Below, in pieces: positions 1 to 8,545 of a stretch of DNA of 64,000 bases. The stretch spans positions 744,001-808,000 of the forward strand of contig NZ_QPER01000002.1 of assembly GCF_009455635.1 (NCBI RefSeq), written 5' to 3'. Under the pieces are notes generated by a model that saw nothing but the letters and a program-made list of their open reading frames with translations, searched no databases and had not been told where the DNA came from. Source of the stretch: Paraburkholderia agricolaris (GTDB lineage: Bacteria > Pseudomonadota > Gammaproteobacteria > Burkholderiales > Burkholderiaceae). The position numbers and the translations under genes are program-made. The stretch's first letter is position 1, and every line of letters starts with the position of its first letter.

Positions 1-5
1 AATCG

Positions 6-164
6 ATGATGAGTTTCGTAGTGGGAATCGTGGTGGTGTGCTGTCTTGTGATATTTACAGCGGTACGCTACAGGCGCGAACACAAAGACCAGTTGAACGA
101 CCAGCCGGTTTCCCGCTGGCTGCACGCCCATCCGCTCAAAGACTGGCTGCATCATAAGCACTGA
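6..164 (+). CDS. Small single-span membrane protein
   Basis: A 52-residue ORF starts with two consecutive Met codons near the window edge. Residues 3-19 form one hydrophobic segment, followed by a basic stretch (RYRREHK) and a polar tail with two WLH motifs. This fits a small inner-membrane protein with a cytoplasmic tail. I do not recognise a family. The upstream region lies outside the window, so the start could be further left. Confidence 0.5.
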   Translation: MMSFVVGIVVVCCLVIFTAVRYRREHKDQLNDQPVSRWLHAHPLKDWLHHKH

Positions 165-245
165 AGACCTGGGCGTTCCGTTGCGCGGCAGGCAGGCGCC
201 GGCGTAGCGGCAACGCCCCCGGTCGAGAAACCGGCGTAGTCCCGC

Positions 246-1094
246 TTAAATCCTCAACTCAGACAGAATCTGTTCAGCGAGAAAATCGCAGGGCGGCCGT
301 GCCGAGCGGGCACTGCGCGCAAGGACCACTTCGAGTTCGTTCAGGGGCGGCAAGCCTTCATTCTGCGAGAGTTGAACAAGGTGCGCCGGAACGCTGCATC
401 GTGCGAGCGGCGCTATCGCGAGCCCGGCTTCGACCATGCTGATAAGGCCCAGCAAACTCGGGCTTTCGTAGGACATCCGATACTTGATATTTTCACGCTG
501 AAGCGCGCTGACGGCATAGGCGCGTGCTGTACTGCCGTGTTCGAAAACGGCAATGGGAAGTGGCCGCTCTTTCCACACTTTCCTTGCGGGCGACCCGGCC
601 CACACCATCGGCTCGAAGCGAATAAATTCGCCCACCACGCCCCGCGTTTTCGTGAAGCAGGCCAGGTCGAGCGTGTTGTCTTTCAGCAAGGGAACGAGCG
701 CATTGCTGGGCAAACCGATGACGCGAATCTCCACACGGGGATGCGCAACCGCGAACTTTCCCAGAACCGGAGGCAGCAACGATGAAGCGTAGTCGTCGGG
801 CACGCCGATCGTGACGCGGCCCTTCATCTCCGGGCGAACCACCGAAGCCCACGCTTCCTCCCGCATGGCAAGCATCCGACGGCCATAGTCCAGAAGCGTC
901 GTGCCCTCGGCGGTAATCGCGACGTTGCGGGTGCTTCGCACGAAGAGCGGTTTCCCCAACGCATCTTCAAGTGCTTTGATCTGCATGCTCACCGCCGACG
1001 GTGAACGGTGCACGGACGCCGCCCCTCCCGCGAACGATCCTGTATCGGCGACCGCCGCCACCATTTCCAGCACGTCGAGATCGAGTTTTTTCAC
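246..1094 (-). CDS. LysR-family transcriptional regulator
   Basis: This 282-residue protein has the LysR layout. The N-terminal winged helix-turn-helix (about residues 4-62, with the typical GSFAGGAASVHRSPSAVS recognition region) is followed by a periplasmic-binding-protein-like effector domain from about residue 90. It is divergent from a LysE-type exporter 127 bp away. By family precedent it probably senses the exported compound and activates that gene. The effector cannot be deduced from sequence. The length is slightly under the usual 290-310 residues but both domains look complete. Confidence 0.9.
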   Translation of the reverse strand: MKKLDLDVLEMVAAVADTGSFAGGAASVHRSPSAVSMQIKALEDALGKPLFVRSTRNVAITAEGTTLLDYGRRMLAMREEAWASVVRPEMKGRVTIGVPDDYASSLLPPVLGKFAVAHPRVEIRVIGLPSNALVPLLKDNTLDLACFTKTRGVVGEFIRFEPMVWAGSPARKVWKERPLPIAVFEHGSTARAYAVSALQRENIKYRMSYESPSLLGLISMVEAGLAIAPLARCSVPAHLVQLSQNEGLPPLNELEVVLARSARSARPPCDFLAEQILSELRI

Positions 1095-1115
1095 TTTAAG
1101 CCGCTTTCAAATTCG

Positions 1116-1141
1116 TCAGAAAATCTGAGCAATGGGTTCAG
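1116..1141. promoter_or_regulatory. Candidate LysR binding site
   Basis: The divergent intergenic region holds alternating half sites TCAG-N5-CTGA-N9-TCAG, so that CTGA-N9-TCAG forms a dyad. LysR sites are typically T-N11-A dyads in just this position. Assignment to the adjacent regulator is inference. Confidence 0.3.
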
Positions 1142-1221
1142 TTTAATTCGTTTTACTGGCGTATGCATATCGGCCGATACTGATGCCACTCATGCTGAGC
1201 CCTTGAAGGGAGCCCGCGACA

Positions 1222-1869
1222 ATGCACGGTACGGTATCGATTTACGGATTTCTGGCGGTCGGCGGCATGCTTGCTGTGACACCGGGTCCGAACATGGTCT
1301 ACGTCATGTCGCGCTCGATTGCGCAGGGACGCACGGCCGGGCTGATATCGCTGGCGGGCGTCATGCTCGGATATCTCTTCTATATGTTCGGCGCGGCGTT
1401 TGGCATCACCGCGCTTTTCCTGAGCGTGCCTTATGCCGCCAGCGTGCTGGGTGCGGTGGGCGCGGCGTATCTGTTCTATCTGGCGTGGCAGGCGGTGAAG
1501 CCGGGTGGCCGCTCTCCGCTGGAGGTTCGTGAGCTGCCGCGCGAACGGCCGCGCCGGCTTCTGGCGATGGGGGCAACCACCAGCCTGTTGAATCCCAAAC
1601 TCGCGATGATCTTTCTGTCGCTCCTGCCGCAATTCATCGACTATCAGGACGGCAGTGTTTTCAGGCAGTCGCTCATGCTCGGTTCACTGCTGATTGTGGC
1701 GTTCGCTTCGGTCAACGGGCTGGTGGCAATCTGTTCCGCCAGCATGGCGACGTTCCTCTCCCGTCGTCCAGGACTCCTGCTGGCTCAGCGCTGGATGATG
1801 GGCGTTGTTCTGATTGCACTCGGTGTGCATATGACCGTCGACGCGTTGAAGCTGGCAGGCATCGCCTGA
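1222..1869 (+). CDS. LysE/RhtB-family amino-acid exporter
   Basis: This 215-residue hydrophobic protein carries the family signature TPGPNMVYVMSRS near residues 20-32 and about six transmembrane segments. LysE/RhtB proteins export amino acids or their derivatives across the inner membrane. The start is supported by AGGGAG about 9 nt upstream. The gene is divergent from the LysR regulator, and its stop codon directly abuts the stop of the convergent Lrp-type gene. Substrate not predictable. Confidence 0.9.
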   Translation: MHGTVSIYGFLAVGGMLAVTPGPNMVYVMSRSIAQGRTAGLISLAGVMLGYLFYMFGAAFGITALFLSVPYAASVLGAVGAAYLFYLAWQAVKPGGRSPLEVRELPRERPRRLLAMGATTSLLNPKLAMIFLSLLPQFIDYQDGSVFRQSLMLGSLLIVAFASVNGLVAICSASMATFLSRRPGLLLAQRWMMGVVLIALGVHMTVDALKLAGIA

Positions 1870-2343
1870 TCAGATCGCGATCGACGGGATGCTCTTCATG
1901 CAGCGGAGGGCAAACATCGAGCGGCTATGGCGGATGCCGGCGATCTTGTAGAGCTTCTCGCGTAGAAAACGCTCGTATCCCGCCGTACCGTCGACCGCCA
2001 CTTTCACCAGGTAGTCGTAGTCGCCCGACACCAGATACGCTTCCAGCACTTCCGGCAACATCGCCAGTTCGGCGCCGAAGCGGGCGAGGGCATCGTCGTC
2101 GTGACGGTCGAGCGTGACTTCGAGCAGCACTACGTCGGCGAAGCCGAGTTTCTGCTGATCGAGCAAGGCGACATAGCCCCGGATATACCCCTCGGTTTCC
2201 AGTTGACGCGTGCGATTCCAGCACGCCGTAGTCGACATGCCGACCAGATCGGCGAGCTCGGCATTGCTCAGGCGCGCGTTCTTCTGCAACTCGCGCATGA
2301 TCTTCCGATCCTGGTTATCCAGTGGACGATTTCGGGTAGACAT
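1870..2343 (-). CDS. Lrp/AsnC-family transcriptional regulator
   Basis: This 157-residue protein has the Lrp/AsnC architecture: an N-terminal helix-turn-helix (about residues 8-60, LDNQDRKIMRELQKNARLS...) and a C-terminal RAM effector-binding domain with the VSGDYDYLVKV signature. Such proteins sense amino acids and often control LysE-type exporters. The divergent neighbour at 2738 is a LysE-type exporter, so a regulator-exporter pair is likely. Length matches the family. Confidence 0.92.
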   Translation of the reverse strand: MSTRNRPLDNQDRKIMRELQKNARLSNAELADLVGMSTTACWNRTRQLETEGYIRGYVALLDQQKLGFADVVLLEVTLDRHDDDALARFGAELAMLPEVLEAYLVSGDYDYLVKVAVDGTAGYERFLREKLYKIAGIRHSRSMFALRCMKSIPSIAI

Positions 2344-2457
2344 GGCATCAACGGAAGTTTATTCAGATAAATACCATTCTAAAGGAAGATCGTTCTGTGT
2401 GCGGCGGATGATTGCACCGCTTTAAGAAGCATATCCAGCCTGCCTCCTGGTATATTT

Positions 2458-2628
2458 TCAGGGTGCATTCATGCCCGGGACAACCGTCCGGGCCGCCGGC
2501 CCCGGGCCGGCGGTCTTGCGCGGCCACAAGCTGCCATCCGGTGTCTCGCTGCCTTCATAGGAAGACAGCACGCGGGCGAATTCCGGCGTCACCCGCGCCG
2601 GAAGACGCGCTCGCCGGGCATGGTGCAT
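2458..2628 (-). CDS. Possible small protein of unknown function
   Basis: A 56-residue ORF beginning MHHARRARLP lies between the Lrp-type gene and the second LysE gene. Third-position GC is high, as in real genes here, but there is no clear ribosome binding site. Its 3' part overlaps two GC-rich inverted repeats, which could equally be the reason this DNA is conserved. Weak call. Confidence 0.28.
   Translation of the reverse strand: MHHARRARLPARVTPEFARVLSSYEGSETPDGSLWPRKTAGPGPAARTVVPGMNAP
2493..2513. repeat. GC-rich perfect inverted repeat
   Basis: CCGCCGGCC and GGCCGGCGG form a perfect 9-bp stem with a 3-nt loop. A smaller GCCCGG/CCGGGC dyad lies immediately to the left (2473-2493). There is no T-tract, so this is not a standard terminator. 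Confidence 0.5.
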
Positions 2629-2737
2629 TTTCTTAACCGAATGCTTGCCGGCACCGGGCGTCCATCCGCTGTCCTTGAACGATCTTCGAGCGCGGCGATG
2701 GCGCGCACGACTGGTCAAGCCGCAACCTGGCCCACTG

Positions 2738-3358
2738 ATGTCGATCCAGCTGTACGTTTCATTTCTCCTCGCTTCTCTCGTACTCGTTTATTCCCCTGGT
2801 CCGGTCAATGTACTGACGATGAGTCAGGCGCTCAGCGCCGGCTGGCGCGCCGCGTTGCCCTGCGTGTGGGGCGGCACCTGCGCCGTGCTGCTTCAGTTGG
2901 CGTTCACCGCGCTCTGTCTGAACTCGCTGCTGCTGATCGACGCGCGCGCATTGATCGGGTTGCGCTGGGCCGGCGCGATCTATCTCGTGTATCTCGGCTG
3001 CAAGCAATGGCGTAGCGGCAGCCTGGCGGCTTCCGCCGGCGCGGATCAGCAGCGCAGTCTGTTCTGGCGCGGGTTCGCTACGTCCGGGCTCAACCCGAAG
3101 ACGCTGTTATTTTTCCCGTCGTTTTTTCCGCAGTTCATCAGTGCGCCTTCGGATGAGGTGCACTGGTCCGCGAATCAGCAATATCTGCTGCTGGCCGTGA
3201 CGTTTGCGCTGGTGTTCGCATTGGGCGTGGCATCGACGGCGGTGTTTTCGCACCGTCTGCGCACGGTGCTGCAACGGCCGAAGCGATTGCGCGTGGTCAA
3301 TCGCCTGATGGGCAGTTTGCTGGTCGGCATGGGCGCATTGATGGCGGCGGTTCGCTGA
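2738..3358 (+). CDS. LysE/RhtB-family amino-acid exporter
   Basis: The protein starts MSIQLYVSFLLASLVLVYSP and carries the family motif YSPGPVNVLTMSQAL (about residues 18-32), giving a roughly 206-residue protein with about six membrane spans. An upstream in-frame ATG at 2645 would add a basic, non-hydrophobic extension unlike the family, so the internal start is preferred. It is divergent from the Lrp-type regulator, which probably controls it. Substrate unknown. Confidence 0.88.
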   Translation: MSIQLYVSFLLASLVLVYSPGPVNVLTMSQALSAGWRAALPCVWGGTCAVLLQLAFTALCLNSLLLIDARALIGLRWAGAIYLVYLGCKQWRSGSLAASAGADQQRSLFWRGFATSGLNPKTLLFFPSFFPQFISAPSDEVHWSANQQYLLLAVTFALVFALGVASTAVFSHRLRTVLQRPKRLRVVNRLMGSLLVGMGALMAAVR

Positions 3359-3364
3359 TCCCGT

Positions 3365-3745
3365 TCAACTGGGTTTGCCCGGCGCTCTGACCGCGCTTTG
3401 CACAGCGACACTGCGATAGGCGTCGCGACAGAATTGCATGCCGCCTTCATGCGTACCGTTGACGGCAGCGGCGATATGCACGGAACGTTCCGGACTTTCA
3501 ACCCGTTCCGGCGTTGCGGGATTGACGAGGGCTGCGTTGATGGCGAGCGGATCGGTAGACGAAGCCCGCATGATGCCGATGCCCTTGATCGTCACGGCGA
3601 GACAGGGGTCCGGCACTTGTGGGCCATGAGTGGCGGCGACGTTGAAATTGATGTTCAGCGTCCAGAAGCCCTCATGAATGTTCTGATGAATGATCACTGC
3701 CCTCACCACGTCCTGATGTGACAGCGTGTATTCGTTGCTTGCCAT
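3365..3745 (-). CDS. Conserved-looking hypothetical protein
   Basis: This 126-residue soluble protein begins MASNEYTLSHQDVVRAV. The start is fixed by a strong AAGGAGGG ribosome binding site about 5 nt upstream; a longer ORF upstream has no such site. It has no signal peptide or membrane segment. A central stretch (HEGFWTLNINFNVAATHGPQ) followed by a hydrophobic strand suggests a small beta-rich domain. I do not recognise a family. It ends 6 bp from the convergent LysE gene. Confidence 0.65.
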   Translation of the reverse strand: MASNEYTLSHQDVVRAVIIHQNIHEGFWTLNINFNVAATHGPQVPDPCLAVTIKGIGIMRASSTDPLAINAALVNPATPERVESPERSVHIAAAVNGTHEGGMQFCRDAYRSVAVQSAVRAPGKPS

Positions 3746-3988
3746 CGGTCCCTCCTTGCTCGTACGCAGTCTGTGCGTGCGTGTGCAGATATGGCATTTT
3801 GCGCGGACTAGGGGACCTAGTTTTACGCACCGTTTTGTACAGTGCAAGTGAAAAGGAATAGGTGCCGATCCATCACTGGTATCGATGGACGGCGACACGG
3901 GGGACGAGGCCCTCGGGAAACGCGGCTTGCCCGGACAGGCAGCGCCGCGTGGACCGATCTTCAGGTGAACTGTCTATGCTGCAACGAG

Positions 3989-4063
3989 TTAATGGAAGAT
4001 GAGGTACAGGATAATCAGCACGATAAGCGGGACGCCAAGCAGCCAGCCGAGAAGGTAAGGCAT
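3989..4063 (-). CDS. 24-residue membrane micropeptide
   Basis: This ORF encodes MPYLLGWLLGVPLIVLIILY followed by LIFH. It is a single hydrophobic helix with a Gly-Pro kink. A near-perfect AAGGAGAT ribosome binding site lies 5-6 nt before the ATG, which is the main support for translation. Size and composition resemble other tiny single-span bacterial membrane proteins. Function unknown. Confidence 0.6.
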   Translation of the reverse strand: MPYLLGWLLGVPLIVLIILYLIFH

Positions 4064-4186
4064 GATGTGATCTCCTTGTGTATCAAAGATTGAATACGCT
4101 GGAGACTGAGCATCCGGCATGCCTGACGTGATTCGCCGTCGCGGACCTGCTGGCAAGTTTCAAACCCTCGCTTCAAACCCCGCGAA

Positions 4187-5242
4187 TCAAGGCAAATTCT
4201 CCCTCAGTACAATACTGAACTGCACGGGTTTAACGTCACTCATCGCCTCGCGTTTTTCCCGTACGTTGCGGAAAATGCGCAAACAATTCCCCACCATGGC
4301 CTGCGGTGTTTGTGTGATCAATGCATCCATCGTCCCGTCGATCAGGAGGGCTCTCGTGTCCGGCGTCAATCCGTGCCCGACAAACAGGATCTTCTGCTCG
4401 GCACGGGCTTCGACAATCGCGCGAGCGACCCCGTCAGATCCACCGCCACTGTTGTAGATTCCCGCGAGATCAGGATGCTGTTCCAGCAGCTTGCGCGTCT
4501 GCGCATAGTTGCGCTCGCTATCGTCGTGCCCCTCTCGCAAACCAATGACCCGCACCTGCGGAAACGTCGATTCGATCAGGTGCAGAAAACCGATCTCGCG
4601 TTCTTCATGGCCACGATAGTTGAGGCTGCCCGCCAGCATCGCGATCTTCCCACTCGGCCGTGGTCCCATGAAGCGTCCCAGCAGCAACGCTGCCGTTCGT
4701 CCGGCTGAGCGATTGTCGATGCCCACGTACGCCAATCGCCGCGCGTTCGACAAATCTGAAATCAGCGTAATTGCCGGTACACCTTGATCGGCAAGCGTAT
4801 TTACCGCATCGCGTACGACGGGATGCTCGAGCGCCATGAACACCACCCCGTCCGCACGTTGTCCGTAGTGCAGCAGACGGTCGGCGAGTTCTTTCGGGTT
4901 GAAACTCTCGACGTAGTGGACGCGGCATTTCATGTCCAACGCATTCCATTGATCGTGCGCGAAGTCGATGTAATCGCCGAGCATGTGCAAATAGCGATTG
5001 GTGCCGGCGGGCAGAAGAAACGCAATGCGCATGGGTTTTGAAGCAGACGCCGTGGGTGTTTCCGGCGTGAGCAGATAGCCGAGTTGCGCGGCCGCCTGAA
5101 GCACACGTTGCGCGGTGACCGCGCGTACGCCTTCGCGGCCATTGAGTACGCGATCCACCGTGGCGGTCGAGACGCCGGCGGCGCGCGCAATGTCGGGAAT
5201 GCGCGCCCGCGTGGCTGCGGTGACGAGAAGCGGTTCGGACAT
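4187..5242 (-). CDS. LacI-family transcriptional regulator
   Basis: This 351-residue protein has an N-terminal LacI helix-turn-helix (about residues 14-60, IPDIARAAGVSTATVDRVLN) and a periplasmic-binding-protein-like sugar-sensing domain (about 70-345). AAGGA lies just upstream of the chosen ATG. It is divergent from the TRAP transporter operon and probably represses it until a sugar or sugar-acid ligand binds. Two copies of a 16-bp element (5267-5282 and 5385-5400) in the shared promoter region are candidate operators. Confidence 0.93.
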   Translation of the reverse strand: MSEPLLVTAATRARIPDIARAAGVSTATVDRVLNGREGVRAVTAQRVLQAAAQLGYLLTPETPTASASKPMRIAFLLPAGTNRYLHMLGDYIDFAHDQWNALDMKCRVHYVESFNPKELADRLLHYGQRADGVVFMALEHPVVRDAVNTLADQGVPAITLISDLSNARRLAYVGIDNRSAGRTAALLLGRFMGPRPSGKIAMLAGSLNYRGHEEREIGFLHLIESTFPQVRVIGLREGHDDSERNYAQTRKLLEQHPDLAGIYNSGGGSDGVARAIVEARAEQKILFVGHGLTPDTRALLIDGTMDALITQTPQAMVGNCLRIFRNVREKREAMSDVKPVQFSIVLRENLP

Positions 5243-5266
5243 AGCCGTCCTTCGCAGAGTGGAAGT

Positions 5267-5282
5267 CCATCAAAAACCATCA
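5267..5282. promoter_or_regulatory. Candidate operator, copy 1
   Basis: The 16-mer CCATCAAAAACCATCA is itself two direct CCATCA repeats separated by AAAA, a 10-bp period. Its exact reverse complement lies at 5385-5400. It sits 25 bp upstream of the LacI-type gene start. Function as operator is inferred from position and duplication. Confidence 0.55.
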
Positions 5283-5384
5283 AGTTCGCGGTTTGACAGC
5301 AATTGCCGCGCACGCCTAGTCTTGCAGCTATCACACGACGGCTGACACGCAGTGACCGGAAATCAGGGCAGTGTCAGCGGATGA

Positions 5385-5400
5385 TGATGGTTTTTGATGG
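5385..5400. promoter_or_regulatory. Candidate operator, copy 2
   Basis: TGATGGTTTTTGATGG is the exact reverse complement of copy 1, centred 118 bp away and about 40 bp before the DctP start codon. An inverted pair flanking the divergent promoters could allow looping by a LacI-type tetramer, or could mark two separate promoters. Confidence 0.55.
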
Positions 5401-5440
5401 ATTCGACAGTCACATCAATTATAAGCAAGGAGACACCCAA

Positions 5441-6466
5441 ATGACCAACCTCGCGAGACGCACGTTGCTGCGTGCCGCTGCCGCCATGCCGGTAGCCGGC
5501 GCGCTGGGCTTTCCCGCGATCGTGCGCGCGGCGTCCGGCCCGGAATTCGTGTTCAAGTACGGCAACAATCTGCCGCTCACGCATCCGCTGAACGTGCGCT
5601 CGCAGGAAGCGGCCAACCAGATCAAAGAGGCGTCGAAGGGGCGCATGGAGATCCGGATATTCCCTAACAACCAGTTGGGCGGCGATACCGACATGCTCGC
5701 GCAGGTGCGTAGCGGCGGCATCGAGATGTTCACGCCGTCCGCACTGGTGGTTTCTACACTCGCGCCATCGGTCGCGATCAATGCGGTCGGCTTTGCGTTT
5801 AGCGACTACAACCAGGTGTGGAGCGCGATGGACGGCAAGCTTGGCGCCTACGTGCGCGCCGCGATGCAGAAGGCCGGGCTCGAGTCGTTCGAAAAGATGT
5901 GGGACAACGGTTTTCGTCAGACCACGACCAGCAACGGGCCGATTGTCAGCGCGCAAAACATGCGCGGTCTGAAGATCCGTGTACCGGTGAGCCCGCTTAG
6001 CATCGACATGTTCAAGGGCCTGGGCGCCGCGCCGACCAGCCTGCAATTCAGCGAAGTCTATTCGTCGCTGCAAACGCATATCGTCGACGCACAGGAAAAT
6101 CCGCTGCCGATCGTGCAGGTCGCGAAACTCTACGAGGTGCAGAAGTATTGCTCGTTGACCAACCACATGTGGGACGGCTACTGGTTCGTGCTGAACCAGC
6201 GCGCGTGGCAACGTTTGCCGAAGGACCTGCAAGGGATCGCCAGCGATGCGTTCAATCAAGGCGCGCTGAAACAACGCGACGACGTTCGCAAGCTCAATGA
6301 AGCTGCCGTCGCGGATCTGCAAAGCAAAGGCCTCGCCATCAACCGTCCTGCGCCGGACACGTTCCGCGCGGCGCTGCGCCAGGCGGGTTTCTACGCCGAA
6401 TGGAAGAGCAAGTTCGGCACGCAGGCGTGGGACCTGCTCGAACAATCGGTCGGCAAGCTGGCTTAA
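5441..6466 (+). CDS. dctP: TRAP transporter substrate-binding protein (DctP)
   Basis: This 341-residue protein has a twin-arginine-like signal (RRTLLRAAAAMPVAGALGF, residues 6-24) and a DctP-type binding domain (KYGNNLPLTHPLN..., LGGDTDMLAQVRSGGIEMF, MRGLKIRVP). It is expected to bind an organic or sugar acid in the periplasm and pass it to the DctQM permease encoded 89 bp downstream. The ATG at 5441 follows AAGGAGA; an in-frame upstream start at 5303 would add a non-signal extension and overlap the operator. First gene of the operon. Confidence 0.92.
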   Translation: MTNLARRTLLRAAAAMPVAGALGFPAIVRAASGPEFVFKYGNNLPLTHPLNVRSQEAANQIKEASKGRMEIRIFPNNQLGGDTDMLAQVRSGGIEMFTPSALVVSTLAPSVAINAVGFAFSDYNQVWSAMDGKLGAYVRAAMQKAGLESFEKMWDNGFRQTTTSNGPIVSAQNMRGLKIRVPVSPLSIDMFKGLGAAPTSLQFSEVYSSLQTHIVDAQENPLPIVQVAKLYEVQKYCSLTNHMWDGYWFVLNQRAWQRLPKDLQGIASDAFNQGALKQRDDVRKLNEAAVADLQSKGLAINRPAPDTFRAALRQAGFYAEWKSKFGTQAWDLLEQSVGKLA

Positions 6467-6555
6467 CCGCAAGCGATGAACCTTGAGTTCCGACCGTGCG
6501 GCACATCGATGAGCATGACGCGAAGCGCGGCGAGCGGCCGCGAGGAGGCATCCGT

Positions 6556-8442
6556 ATGTCGAATCACGCATTGAATCCGGCCGAGGCAGCCGTCGCGCTG
6601 CACGCGGCGAGCCTGCCGCGCCGCTGGCTGCGAAGCTTCGATCGCGGCTTGATCGCGCTCGTCGAGGTCTGTGCGGCGGCACTGCTGGCGGTGGAGATCG
6701 TCGTGCTGCTGGCGGGCGTGATCTGCCGCTATGCGCTGCACCAGCCGCTGGTGTGGTCGGACGAACTTGCCGGGATTCTGTTCCTGTGGCTCGCCATGCT
6801 CGGCGCCGTACTTGCGTTGCGGCGCGGTGAACATATGCGGATGACGGCTTTCGTCAGCCGTCTTTCGGCGCAGCGGCGCGCATTCGTCGATACGCTGGCG
6901 ATCGCCGCGTCGATCGCCTTACTCGCGCTGCTGATCGGACCCGCCTACGACTATGCATCGGGCGAGGCGGCGATCGTCACACCCGCACTGGAGATCAGCA
7001 ATGCATGGCGCGCGCTCGCGTTGCCGATTGGTGCAGCGCTTATGTTGACCGTTGGCCTGATTCGTCTTGCGCAGGTGAGTCGCTTGCGCGACGTGCTGAT
7101 CGTGCTCGTGATTGCCGCGCTATTGGGCGTCGTGGCTGTATTCGCCGGTCCGTGGTTCCAGACGCTTGGTAAGGCCAACCTGGTGATCTTCTTCGTCGGC
7201 GTGGTGGCGATCGGTATTTTTTCAGGCGTGCCCATTGGCTTTTCGTTCGCGCTTGCCACGTTCGGCTATCTCGGGCTTTCGACCTTCACGCCGCTCGAGG
7301 TTGTAGTGGGTCGTATGGATGAGGGGATGTCTCATCTGGTGTTGCTGGCGGTGCCATTGTTTGTGTTTCTCGGTTTGCTGATCGAAATGACCGGCATGGC
7401 GCGCGCGATGATCGAGTTTCTCGCGAGCCTCGTCGGGCACTTGCATGGTGGTTTGTCGTTCGTGCTGATCGGTGCGATGTATCTGGTATCGGGCATTTCC
7501 GGTTCGAAAGTCGCGGACATGGCGGCGATCGCGCCGGTGCTGTTCCCGGAAATGAAAAAACGCGGTGCTTCAGAAGGCGACCTGGTTGCGCTGCTTGCCA
7601 CCACCGGCGCGCAAAGCGAAACCATTCCGCCGAGCATTGTGCTGATTACGATCGGTTCGGTGACCGGCCTGTCGATCTCCGCGCTTTTCACTGCGGGGAT
7701 GCTGCCAGGCGCCGTGCTTGCGTTGATTCTGTGCGTGGTGGTGTGGTGGCGCTACCGCAAGGAGGACCTGAGCGGCGCGCAGCGTTTCAGCAAGCGGCAG
7801 ATCGGGCGTCTGTTCATTGTCTCGCTGCCGGCACTCGCGCTACCGTTCGTGATCAGAATGGCGGTGGTCGAAGGTGTGGCGACAGCGACCGAAGTATCGA
7901 CCATCGGCATTGCGTATTCGATGGTGATCGGGCTGCTCGTCTACCGGCGGTTTGAGTGGAAGCGCCTTGGCCGCATGCTGGTGGACGCAGCGACCCTGTC
8001 CGGTGCGATCCTGTTCATTATCGGTTGCGCGACGGCCATGGCGTGGGCGCTGACGCAATCCGGCTTCTCGCAGGACCTCGCACAACTGATGGGCTCGATG
8101 CCCGGCGGCGCGTATGGTTTTCTCGCCGTGTCGATCGTCGTATTCGTGATGCTCGGCAGTGTGCTCGAAGGGATTCCCGCCATCGTGCTGTTCGGACCGC
8201 TGCTGTTCCCGATTGCGCGGATCGCGGGCGTCAATGAAGTGCACTACGCGATCGTCGTGATCCTGTCGATGGGTGTGGGTCTGTTCTCGCCGCCATTCGG
8301 AGTCGGCTACTACTCGGCGTGTGCGATCAGCAAGGTCAATCCCGACGCGGGTATCCGTCCGATTGTCGGTTATATGGCGGCTTTGATCGTCGGCCTGATT
8401 CTGATCGCGGCGATTCCCTGGCTTTCTATCGGTTTTCTCTAA
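6556..8442 (+). CDS. TRAP transporter fused small/large permease (DctQM)
   Basis: This 628-residue protein fuses the DctQ small subunit (about residues 30-190, about four spans with VICRYALHQPLVWSDELAG) to the DctM large subunit (about 215-628, about twelve spans with PIGFSFALATFGYLGL). Fused QM subunits are common in this transporter class, which is driven by an ion gradient. The ATG at 6556 has GAGGAGG 8-9 nt upstream, better than an in-frame GTG at 6496. It acts with the preceding DctP to import the substrate of the downstream enzymes. Confidence 0.92.
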   Translation: MSNHALNPAEAAVALHAASLPRRWLRSFDRGLIALVEVCAAALLAVEIVVLLAGVICRYALHQPLVWSDELAGILFLWLAMLGAVLALRRGEHMRMTAFVSRLSAQRRAFVDTLAIAASIALLALLIGPAYDYASGEAAIVTPALEISNAWRALALPIGAALMLTVGLIRLAQVSRLRDVLIVLVIAALLGVVAVFAGPWFQTLGKANLVIFFVGVVAIGIFSGVPIGFSFALATFGYLGLSTFTPLEVVVGRMDEGMSHLVLLAVPLFVFLGLLIEMTGMARAMIEFLASLVGHLHGGLSFVLIGAMYLVSGISGSKVADMAAIAPVLFPEMKKRGASEGDLVALLATTGAQSETIPPSIVLITIGSVTGLSISALFTAGMLPGAVLALILCVVVWWRYRKEDLSGAQRFSKRQIGRLFIVSLPALALPFVIRMAVVEGVATATEVSTIGIAYSMVIGLLVYRRFEWKRLGRMLVDAATLSGAILFIIGCATAMAWALTQSGFSQDLAQLMGSMPGGAYGFLAVSIVVFVMLGSVLEGIPAIVLFGPLLFPIARIAGVNEVHYAIVVILSMGVGLFSPPFGVGYYSACAISKVNPDAGIRPIVGYMAALIVGLILIAAIPWLSIGFL

Positions 8443-8545
8443 GGTCTCTTTTAAGTCTCGTTACGGGTTCGACATTCGGGCGCTGCGTTCCCGCTGCGCC
8501 GGGGCGTCGCTCGTCTTTCAAAACTGGCAGCATTGGGAGAGTTTC

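Noticed and set aside
5363..6682. 439-residue minus-strand ORF opposite the DctP gene
   Set aside because: High-GC antisense shadow; Arg/His-rich composition and no domain, while the plus strand encodes a clear DctP protein.
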